Part shown: in pieces, positions 7,617 to 14,390 of the stretch
Layout: each line of letters begins with the position of its first letter
Numbering within the stretch: the first letter of the stretch is position 1
NCBI GenBank assembly: GCA_036985955.1
Contig: BTQQ01000010.1
Coordinates: 1-21,778, forward strand
Direction of reading: 5' to 3'
Length of the DNA stretch: 21,778 nucleotides
DNA from: JAUZQZ01 sp036985955
GTDB lineage: Bacteria; Pseudomonadota; Zetaproteobacteria; Mariprofundales; Mariprofundaceae
Made by a program: the position numbers and the translations under genes
The notes under the pieces: generated by a model
What the model saw: only the letters and a program-made list of their open reading frames with translations
Databases searched by the model: none
What the model was told of the DNA's origin: nothing

Positions 7617-8479
7617 CACAATAACCGCCCCACAAGGGCGTGAACCGGTTTCAACGCCTGATCGTCCAAAGCTGTCATATCACTGATAATGGCGTATTCC
7701 AGTGCCGAGTGGCAACCCTCCGTGCAAAGATGAATGTCTTCATCTGTTTCAAAAAGTGCGAACAGCATGCGTTGTGCTTTAGCAACATTATCGCGCATAA
7801 TTTCAAGCACATTACTTACGTTGACATCATCCTCTTCTTCGTGCCAGCAATCATAATCGGTGCTCATAGCCACCGTGGCATAGCAAATTTCCGCCTCTCG
7901 GGCGAGTTTGGCCTCGGGCATGTTGGTCATACCAATCACATCCATGCCCCAACCACGATACAGTTCGGATTCCGCTCTGGAAGAAAACTGGGGCCCCTGC
8001 ATGGCGAGATAGGCACCGCCTTCATGCATGGAGATTCCTACAGTCTTACAAACCTTGGCCAATTGAGTGCGCAAGCTTGTGCAAACAGGGTTTGCCATGG
8101 ATACATGGGCAACGACTGGTCCATCGAAAAAAGTGGAGGCGCGACCAAGCGTGCGATCTACAAACTGATCCACCAGCACAAAGTCTCCCGGCTTGATGTC
8201 CTCTTTCAACGAGCCCACGGCAGATATGGAGATGATGCGCGAAACACCGGCCAGCTTCATGGCATAAATATTGGCGCGGTAATTGATGTGGTGCGGCGGA
8301 ATTCGGTGCCCCTGTCCATGGCGTGGCAGAAATACGACTTCATGACCACAAATACGGGTTAATACCAAACGATCCGAAGGGGGGCCGTAAGGCGTTTCGA
8401 TATTGAGATAGTCGAGCACTTCAACACCCTCAATGCCATACAAGCCGCTGCCGCCGATAATACCGATTCGACTGTTCAA
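7616..8479 (-). CDS. mtnP: S-methyl-5'-thioadenosine phosphorylase
   Basis: Phosphorolysis of methylthioadenosine, the by-product of polyamine synthesis, to adenine and methylthioribose-1-phosphate. The 287-residue protein has the phosphate loop GIIGGSGLYG (6-15), PRHGQGHRIPPHHINYRAN (52-70), and the base and ribose site QGPQFSSRAES to GMTNMPEAKLAREA. STDYDCW carries D208 and D210, the DxD pattern of adenine-specific MTAP as opposed to purine nucleoside phosphorylases of this fold. A thioinosine-preferring relative remains possible. The start is TTG 8479, overlapping the rlmN stop by 4 nt, with GGAGG 4 nt upstream. Longer in-frame extension to 8551 lies inside rlmN and has no homology look. 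Its position between rlmN and the TPR gene is not the usual order. Confidence 0.92.
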   Translation of the reverse strand: MNSRIGIIGGSGLYGIEGVEVLDYLNIETPYGPPSDRLVLTRICGHEVVFLPRHGQGHRIPPHHINYRANIYAMKLAGVSRIISISAVGSLKEDIKPGDFVLVDQFVDRTLGRASTFFDGPVVAHVSMANPVCTSLRTQLAKVCKTVGISMHEGGAYLAMQGPQFSSRAESELYRGWGMDVIGMTNMPEAKLAREAEICYATVAMSTDYDCWHEEEDDVNVSNVLEIMRDNVAKAQRMLFALFETDEDIHLCTEGCHSALEYAIISDMTALDDQALKPVHALVGRLL

Positions 8480-9573
8480 TGTTCCTCCATCCCGGAACGG
8501 CTGGCCAATGCATCTGCCGGGTTGTCCGCCTGAGCTTTCAACTGACCGCATGCGGCCATAATATCATCTCCACGAGAGCGCCTTACGGTGGCACGAACGC
8601 CTTTTTTTATCAAGGCTTTGGAAAATTCGTTCATGTGTTGCTTTGAGGAAGCCAGGTAGGGTGTTCCCGGCCACGGGTTAAAGTGAATCAGATTGACGCG
8701 TTCCCGTTCCGGGTTGACGAATCGTGCGAGGGCATTCAAATCTGTTGTGCGGTCATTGACGTCCGCAAGCATCACATATTCCAGCGTAATATGGCGCTGA
8801 TGTGTCAACGGATAAGTATCCAGACATTCACGTAGCGCACGAAGTGGATGTTTACGGTTGATGGGAACCAGTCTATCCCGTAAATCATCGCTTGCCGCAT
8901 GCAGGGAAATTGCCAGATTCACAGGGTATACTTCGCCCAGACGCCGAATCTGCGGCACAAGCCCCGATGTAGAGACCGTGATCCGGCGCCGGGACAGATT
9001 TAACCCATCCCCGTCCAGAAGGATACGCAGGCTTCCATGAGTGCCGTCTTCATTGGCCAGCGGTTCGCCCATACCCATATAAACAACATGGGTGACTGTA
9101 TGATGCAGTTCTTCCGGCAGGGGATGATGCAGCAGGTCGTGTTTGACAGCGAGAACCTGTGCCACGATTTCACCTGACGACAGATTTTTTTTGAATTCTT
9201 GCGTGCCGGTATTGCAAAAAGGACAATCCAGGACACACCCGACTTGTGAAGATATGCAGACCGTGCACCGGCGTTCCTCCGGGATGAGAACGGTTTCCAC
9301 CATACCGCCATGCTTTAATTGAAACAGATACTTGCGCGTGCCATCCACGGAGACTTGCCGCTGCAAAAGTTTCAGCGGTTCGCAAATCAGTTGTTCAGAA
9401 AGTTGGTGGCGCAATTCCGCAGGCAGATTGCACATATCATCAGGATTGGAGACACCCTTGTTCATCCAGTTCCATACCTGCCTGGCACGGTAAGCCGGTT
9501 GCTTCATAGACACGATTTCTGCCTGTAATTCTGGCAGGGTGAGCGCGGGTAATTGCAGTCTGTTATCAAGCAT
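8476..9573 (-). CDS. rlmN: Dual-specificity rRNA/tRNA A2503/A37 methyltransferase, radical SAM
   Basis: Methylates C2 of A2503 in 23S rRNA and A37 in some tRNAs. The 365-residue protein carries the radical-SAM cysteines C113, C117 and C120 in GCVLDCPFC. The two further conserved cysteines are C106 (TVCISSQ) and C342 (MAACGQL), the latter being the site that carries the methyl intermediate. MGMGEPL, LSRRRITVSTSG, LAISLHA and LIHFNPWPGTPY complete the family blocks. I chose ATG 9573 (MLDNRLQLPALTL). An in-frame GTG at 9627 would start inside the neighbouring mobile element and is unlikely. No strong ribosome site is visible. It is the first gene of the leftward coupled run, and the element end lies only 39 bp upstream of its start. 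Confidence 0.96.
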   Translation of the reverse strand: MLDNRLQLPALTLPELQAEIVSMKQPAYRARQVWNWMNKGVSNPDDMCNLPAELRHQLSEQLICEPLKLLQRQVSVDGTRKYLFQLKHGGMVETVLIPEERRCTVCISSQVGCVLDCPFCNTGTQEFKKNLSSGEIVAQVLAVKHDLLHHPLPEELHHTVTHVVYMGMGEPLANEDGTHGSLRILLDGDGLNLSRRRITVSTSGLVPQIRRLGEVYPVNLAISLHAASDDLRDRLVPINRKHPLRALRECLDTYPLTHQRHITLEYVMLADVNDRTTDLNALARFVNPERERVNLIHFNPWPGTPYLASSKQHMNEFSKALIKKGVRATVRRSRGDDIMAACGQLKAQADNPADALASRSGMEEH

Positions 9574-9612
9574 TTCCGCATTGTACAGCGGATGCCGTGT
9601 TCGGGTAGTGTC

Positions 9613-9636
9613 AGGGCCTGTTAACACTAATTATGA
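9613..9636 (+). repeat. Left terminal inverted repeat of the MITE
   Basis: Exact reverse complement of 9914-9937. It contains TTAACACTAATTATGA, and on the outward (minus) strand a CATAAT that could act as a -10 element towards rlmN. Confidence 0.85.
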
Positions 9637-9913
9637 CCGAAGCGCTGCTGTCCCAAATGAGGCCAGTCAAGACGCGAGGAGAGAAGTTTGGTGAATCCAA
9701 AGGAACGACGACAAGGTGAATTATGCTTGCGTAAGAGAGAGTCCCCTGGGGGAGTAACGCCGAATGGCCTCGGTCTTTTTTCTTGCGAATCGGATGCAGC
9801 CCTGCGGGACGGACCATTTTTGTGTTCTGCTGCGTTATTTTTCGCTCATGTGCCTCGGGCACACTTCGCTCAAAATGCCTTGCATTGCCACAAAAATGCC
9901 CTCGTCGCCTCGT

Positions 9914-9937
9914 TCATAATTAGTGTTAACAGGCCCT
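9914..9937 (-). repeat. Right terminal inverted repeat of the MITE
   Basis: Exact reverse complement of 9613-9636. Its outer edge is 8 bp from the ATG of the ATP-grasp gene, and a TAG stop in that gene's frame straddles the edge (9937-9939). Confidence 0.85.
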
Positions 9938-9945
9938 AGCCGTCT

Positions 9946-11019
9946 ATGCCGCTCGCTTCGGAAACTCCCATTCCCGTTTCACACAATCATTTTTCACGCA
10001 TGTACCAGTTTGTTTGTGTCATGTGGCAATTAAAGCAGTACCCTGAATATCTGGCAGGGCTGCAAAGTGAACTTCCAGAAACCGCTGGTATTGAACCTGA
10101 AATACCCAGTGTGCTGATGGGGTATGATTTTCATTTGACTCCAGACGGGCCGAAACTCATTGAAATCAACAACAATGCAGGTGGTCTTTATATTGATGAT
10201 GGAAGTGAGGGCAATGGGAGATGGTTGCCACAGCCGGAGCTTCCTGAATGGCATGAATCCTTAACGGCAAGGCTATGCAATATGTTTCCTGCCACGTGGC
10301 GGCATATTGCAATTATGGATGAGAATGTCGGTCAGCAATATATGTACCCGGAGATGCTGGCCTATGCGGAATTACTGGAGAATGAGGGACGAGACGTATG
10401 TATCGTCAGTCCCGGGGACATCAAAATCCGGCTTGACGGGTTATATGTTAAAGAAGTCAGACTGGACGCCATCTACAACCGGCATACGGATTTTTATCTC
10501 GAACAGCCCGAACTGGCACATATCCGCAAAGCCTATGAGAAAGGTCTGGTGCAACTGAATCCGCATCCGCGCAGTTATGCTCTGCTGGGAGACAAGGGAC
10601 GCATGGTAGACTGGTGGAAAAAAGGATTCCTGGAAGATTTCCTGCCACGGGAAGAAGTCAAATTAATCCGTAATATTGTGCCGGAATCACGCCGTCTGAA
10701 GAATGTGGATTCCGAGGCAATATGGCATGAACGCAAGCAATGGGTGTTCAAACCGGCCGCGCGTCATGGCGGCAAGGGTGTCGTGCTGGGAAAAGCCATG
10801 AGCCGCAAGCGCTTCGCGGAGCTTGCGCCTGAAGAAACCATTCTTCAGCGCTATGTTCCGCCAAGCATGGTGGAGTTGAAAGGAGAGCATTTTAAATTGG
10901 ATGTCCGGCTTTATACACATGGTTCCCGGTTGCTGGCTTTGGCAGGACGTATCTGGCAAGGGCAAGTAACCAATTTCCGTACCAAAGGAAGTGGTTGGGT
11001 TCCGCTTTCGATTGTATGA
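9946..11019 (+). CDS. Circularly permuted ATP-grasp family protein
   Basis: Predicted ATP-dependent carboxylate-amine ligase of unknown substrate. Of its 357 residues, 59-80 read GYDFHLTPDGPKLIEINNNA, which carries the metal-binding E-x-N of ATP-grasp enzymes. WVFKPAARHGGKGV at about 266-279 is the nucleotide-binding lysine/Gly-rich loop, and LKGEHFKLDVRLYTHG follows at 311-326. The order, with the metal motif before the ATP loop, is that of circularly permuted ATP-grasp proteins. The ATG at 9946 lies 8 bp from the end of the MITE, has no ribosome site, and an in-frame stop precedes it, so the native 5' end may have been displaced or clipped. The glycosyltransferase gene starts 10 nt after its stop, so the three genes likely form a unit. 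Confidence 0.85.
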   Translation: MPLASETPIPVSHNHFSRMYQFVCVMWQLKQYPEYLAGLQSELPETAGIEPEIPSVLMGYDFHLTPDGPKLIEINNNAGGLYIDDGSEGNGRWLPQPELPEWHESLTARLCNMFPATWRHIAIMDENVGQQYMYPEMLAYAELLENEGRDVCIVSPGDIKIRLDGLYVKEVRLDAIYNRHTDFYLEQPELAHIRKAYEKGLVQLNPHPRSYALLGDKGRMVDWWKKGFLEDFLPREEVKLIRNIVPESRRLKNVDSEAIWHERKQWVFKPAARHGGKGVVLGKAMSRKRFAELAPEETILQRYVPPSMVELKGEHFKLDVRLYTHGSRLLALAGRIWQGQVTNFRTKGSGWVPLSIV

Positions 11020-11029
11020 TTTCAATCGT

Positions 11030-11710
11030 ATGAATACGGTCGCTATCATTGTCCCGGTTCTGAACGAGGTGGAATACCTGCCGCGGCTGCTCGCGCATAT
11101 TCGCGAATGGGGAATGGACGAAATCATCTTTGTGGATGGCGGTTCCTCGGATGAAACACTACAAATACTGAAAAATGCAGATGTGAAATGGATACATAGC
11201 GAGCGGGGACGGGCAGTTCAGTTCAACGCCGGTGCGGTACAATCAAAATCCGATATTCTTCTTTTCCTTCACGCTGATACATCATTATTTTCAAGTCATA
11301 TCGAGGATATAAAACGAGCGATGCGCAATCCTTCCGTGGCCGGGGGGAGGTTTGATGTGCGACTTTCAGGCCATCATCCCGCTTTTCGCATCATTGAATT
11401 CTTTATCAACTGGCGTTCCCGGCTCACAAGGATCAGCACCGGCGATCAGGCTATGTTTGTCCGCCGCGAGGTGTTTACCAGGCTCGATGGTTTTCCCGAA
11501 CAGCCGCTGATGGAGGATATCGAGTTTTCCAGACGGCTGAAGAGGGAAGGGCGGATTGCCTGCCTGCACCGACATGTGGTGACATCCAGCCGCCGATGGG
11601 AAAAGCACGGGATTGCGCGAACTGTCTTGCTGATGTGGTGGCTGCGTCTTCGCTACTCATTGGGAGCAGATCCAGAGGTGTTAAAGCACCGTTATGTTGA
11701 TTGCCTGTGA
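11030..11710 (+). CDS. GT2-like transferase, TIGR04283 type (rSAM/selenodomain-associated transferase 2)
   Basis: The 226-residue protein has a GT-A fold core. IIVPVLNEVEYL (6-17) and VDGGSSDET (35-43) bind the nucleotide, RGRAVQFNAGA (59-69) is the characteristic segment of this subfamily, and LLFLHADT (77-84) holds the DxD-like acidic motif. GDQAMFVRREVF and MEDIEFSRRLKR provide the acceptor side and probable base. The C-terminus has a short hydrophobic, Arg-rich tail (LLMWWLRLRYSLG). I chose ATG 11030 (MNTVAIIV) over an in-frame ATG at 10991 that lies inside the ATP-grasp gene. Proteins of this type usually sit beside TIGR04282 proteins, as here. The sugar donor and acceptor are unknown. 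Confidence 0.88.
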   Translation: MNTVAIIVPVLNEVEYLPRLLAHIREWGMDEIIFVDGGSSDETLQILKNADVKWIHSERGRAVQFNAGAVQSKSDILLFLHADTSLFSSHIEDIKRAMRNPSVAGGRFDVRLSGHHPAFRIIEFFINWRSRLTRISTGDQAMFVRREVFTRLDGFPEQPLMEDIEFSRRLKREGRIACLHRHVVTSSRRWEKHGIARTVLLMWWLRLRYSLGADPEVLKHRYVDCL

Positions 11711-12318
11711 TTCGCCCGGTTGTTTTCTGTAAGGCGCCAGTAGCGGGAAGGGTTAAAACCCGATTGCAACCGGCCTTTTCACCCGAACAGGCCATGCACA
11801 TCCATGTTGCAATGGCGACTCAAGTGATTAACCGGGTGCTAAAATTGTATCCCTATGCATGGATTGCCACCGATGACCCGTATCACCCTTTCTTTCAGCT
11901 GTTTGATGCATCTGTTTTACCTCAGGGGGAAGGTAGCCTTGGTCTGCGCATGAGCCGCCTTGCGGAACGTGCTGTGGCATATGGTGCGCGGGGTGTGTTG
12001 TTGCTGGGTACGGATAGTCCGCATATGAGCGTGGCGCGATTACATTGTGCCATGCGCCTGCTACGCCGGTATGACGTAGTTCTGGGTCCTGTGGAAGACG
12101 GTGGATATGATTTACTGGCTGTGCGTGGTCATGCAGACGGATTATTCCGGGATATTACATGGGGAACATCCTCGGTATTGGATGAAACCATCAAACGGGC
12201 ATCGGAACTGGGATTATCATGGCGCTGCTTGAGCATGGGGTTTGACGTGGATATGCCGGACGACGTTGCAAGAGCAATTCGATCCGGTTTTCGGTTTCCT
12301 AAGCCGCGTCCTGCTTAA
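11707..12318 (+). CDS. DUF2064 / TIGR04282 nucleotidyl- or glycosyl-transferase-like protein (rSAM/selenodomain-associated transferase 1)
   Basis: About 203 residues with a CofC-like nucleotide transferase fold. The N-terminal FCKAPVAGRVKTRL (7-20) is the family's phosphate-binding stretch. LLLGTDSPHMSVARL and VVLGPVEDGGYDLLAVRG follow, the latter two with the conserved Asp residues. The start is GTG 11707, overlapping the previous stop as GTGA, or TTG 11701 two codons earlier. The 3' end overlaps the 3' end of the convergent kinase gene by 20 bp. With the GT2-like neighbour it forms a recurrent pair whose product is not firmly known; the pair is often found near radical SAM genes, but none is in this part of the window. 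Confidence 0.88.
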   Translation: MIRPVVFCKAPVAGRVKTRLQPAFSPEQAMHIHVAMATQVINRVLKLYPYAWIATDDPYHPFFQLFDASVLPQGEGSLGLRMSRLAERAVAYGARGVLLLGTDSPHMSVARLHCAMRLLRRYDVVLGPVEDGGYDLLAVRGHADGLFRDITWGTSSVLDETIKRASELGLSWRCLSMGFDVDMPDDVARAIRSGFRFPKPRPA

Positions 12319-14359
12319 CGGGATATAATTCAGGAAACATTGTTTTAAGGCGGGAAAGTTCCTGTTTAAGCTGTGAATACAAACGGGCATCCGTAAGAGG
12401 CAAGCACAGTGGATGCCTGAGCAGGCTCTCGGTTCCTTCAACGTGAGTACGCCGGGAAGCCGTCCAGATACCCTGGGTATCCGGTTCTTCTTCCATGCTT
12501 TGCAGTGCCAGATGCGCCATGTGGCCTAACATGATGGACGGCTGTACGTCCATGGGCCATATGTCCGGTTGATGCCAGCACGGATGGTGGTGAAAATAGA
12601 TGAAGCGGTGGATAGAACGGGGCAGTTTCCAGTGCAACGCCAGCATCATACCGGCATCAATATGTGTATAACCGAGCACATTCCATTCAGCCTCCAGACT
12701 TGCCGTTCCTTCCAGAATGCCTTCCCTGATCTTTTGTAATGTGGGCTCGTCTTCAATATGCAGAATAATGAGTTTACCGATGTCGTGCAGCAGCCCCAGC
12801 ATGCTGGCGGAACGTCGATCCACGACCTGGGCATGTTCAGCCAGAGTACGGGTGAAAAGAGCAATGGCCTGACTATGAAACCACACGCGCAGCACTTCCG
12901 GGCTGGAATTGTTTTCTTTATCTCCAATTTCCGGCACCAGAGCCTGCAGGATAAGGTCGTGCGCGGCATCCATGCCGATACGGGTAATTGCCAGTGCTAC
13001 GTCGGTCATCGGTTTGCTGCTTGAGGTCGAATAGGCGGCCGAATTACTCCATTTCAAAACATGCGATGTAAGCACCGGATCCTGATCAATAATTTTTGCC
13101 AGGTCATAGGGTGCGGTATGGGGGTCGGCAAGCATGGTTTCAACCTGATGCCAGACTTCAGGCAGGGGAGCGATATGGTTGATTGCTGTGCGTAAGCGCT
13201 CCAGCGTATTGCGCTCAATCTTCGGCGGAGAACTGAGATCAAGAGGAGGCTTGTCCGGCGCCAACTCTGAGGTGACCTTGAAGGACCAGAGCAGGCAATG
13301 GGCTGGAATGGCATCTGTGTCATCAATGCTGGTTTCGCTTGCTTTCTCTTCGCTTTCGCCATCAATTTCTTTCTGATTCTGGCTGAGAGAAACCGAAAAC
13401 TGTGAATAGGACTCGAAATGCTCTCCCCTGGAACCTTCCGGGATGCCAGGCTTTTTCGGTTCGCCAAGTTCGGTGAGCATGGCACGAACGGCTGCACAGT
13501 CCTCTGGTCTGTCCTCGGGGTTTTTTTCCATCAATGACGTAATGATTGAAACCATTGCCTTGGGTATTTTTCCGTTAACTTTGCGGGGAGGGATGGGATC
13601 GTGCCGTACCTGTTTTTCCATGATTTCAAACTCGCCACCACCGCTGGACGTGAAGGGGAGCAGGCCGGTGCACATGCGGTAAAGCAGAATCCCCAATGCA
13701 TACATATCCGTCCTGGTACTAAGGTCCTGACCGATAATCTGTTCCGGTGCCATGTAATGATAGGTGCCCACCATGTCGCCAGTCGCTGTAATGTCATCCT
13801 TTCCTGTTTTGGGCTTGGCCAGACCGAAATCCATCAGTTTGACAATGCCATCATCATTGAGAAACACATTGGATGGTTTTAAATCCCGGTGTACAACACC
13901 CTTTTCGTGGGCAACTTCCAGACCTGCGAGGATGCCATTGGCAATGTAATGAATTTCAGGCCAGTCAGGAATTTCCTTGCAAATCAGATATTCCTTGAGC
14001 GTGCATCCCTGCACCAGTTCCAGCACCAGAGCCAGAATGTCGCTATCCTCATATACGTCAAGCAGGGCCACAATATTCGGATGCATAATCTGTCCCTGCA
14101 TGCGGGCCTCGCGCCGGAAACGTTCTACCTGTTTTGGGTTCCCGAGCATATGCTGATGCAGCACCTTAATGGCGACATCCCGGTGCAGGTTTTCATCAAA
14201 ACCGCGATAGACTATGCCCATGCCACCCTGGCCAATTTTTTCCAGCAATTGATAGCTTCCCAGTTGAGCCTTGTGTTTGCCATCCGTCAGAATGGCGCCG
14301 CAACAAAAACAGAAGGCTTGCGCCTTGGCATACCATGTTCCACAACTTGGGCATTGCAT
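12299..14359 (-). CDS. Zinc-ribbon / Ser-Thr protein kinase / HDOD fusion
   Basis: 686-residue cytoplasmic signalling protein. Residues 3-21 form a zinc ribbon (CPSCG, then CFCCG). A complete kinase domain spans about 36-298: GQGGMG loop (43-48), K65 in VAIKVL, E84 in RREAR, HRDLKPSN (157-164), DFG (177-179) and APE (204-206), so it should be active. An acidic, Ser-rich linker covers 305-360. An HDOD domain follows at about 390-610, beginning PLPEVWHQVETML and containing HDIGK (525-529). No transmembrane segment or PASTA repeat is seen. It starts 31 bp after the clpA stop on the same strand, suggesting cotranscription with clpS-clpA. HDOD domains are usually linked to two-component signalling, so fusion to a Hanks-type kinase is unusual. 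The target is unknown. Confidence 0.93.
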   Translation of the reverse strand: MQCPSCGTWYAKAQAFCFCCGAILTDGKHKAQLGSYQLLEKIGQGGMGIVYRGFDENLHRDVAIKVLHQHMLGNPKQVERFRREARMQGQIMHPNIVALLDVYEDSDILALVLELVQGCTLKEYLICKEIPDWPEIHYIANGILAGLEVAHEKGVVHRDLKPSNVFLNDDGIVKLMDFGLAKPKTGKDDITATGDMVGTYHYMAPEQIIGQDLSTRTDMYALGILLYRMCTGLLPFTSSGGGEFEIMEKQVRHDPIPPRKVNGKIPKAMVSIITSLMEKNPEDRPEDCAAVRAMLTELGEPKKPGIPEGSRGEHFESYSQFSVSLSQNQKEIDGESEEKASETSIDDTDAIPAHCLLWSFKVTSELAPDKPPLDLSSPPKIERNTLERLRTAINHIAPLPEVWHQVETMLADPHTAPYDLAKIIDQDPVLTSHVLKWSNSAAYSTSSSKPMTDVALAITRIGMDAAHDLILQALVPEIGDKENNSSPEVLRVWFHSQAIALFTRTLAEHAQVVDRRSASMLGLLHDIGKLIILHIEDEPTLQKIREGILEGTASLEAEWNVLGYTHIDAGMMLALHWKLPRSIHRFIYFHHHPCWHQPDIWPMDVQPSIMLGHMAHLALQSMEEEPDTQGIWTASRRTHVEGTESLLRHPLCLPLTDARLYSQLKQELSRLKTMFPELYPVKQDAA

Positions 14360-14390
14360 GGGATTGATTGTTAGTGAAGGCAGTATGAAG

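Larger units (their letters stand above)
9613..9937. mobile_element. MITE-like element, 325 bp, with 24-bp terminal inverted repeats
   Basis: The outer 24 bp at 9613-9636 (AGGGCCTGTTAACAC...) and 9914-9937 are perfect inverted repeats, and the similarity continues inward imperfectly for about ten more bases. The interior has no transposase and no protein with recognisable family features. The ORFs on both strands end by reading outward through the terminal repeats to the same tail (IISVNRP), which is expected from the symmetry. Internal small hairpins include TGTGCC-TCG-GGCACA. The end sequence style (GGGCCTGTT) resembles IS5-type ends from memory, but I cannot confirm a parent IS. No target-site duplication is evident in the flanks. 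It separates the rlmN run from the ATP-grasp run, two divergent transcription units. Confidence 0.8.

Noticed and set aside
7640..8362. 240-residue open frame antisense to mtnP
   Set aside because: The opposite strand encodes a clear phosphorylase with all site residues; this frame shows no domain.
9611..9862. 83-residue open frame on the minus strand inside the MITE, and a similar one at 9688-9939 on the plus strand
   Set aside because: Both end by reading through the terminal repeats, which explains their identical tails. Neither has a ribosome site or recognisable domain, so they are taken as by-products of the element.
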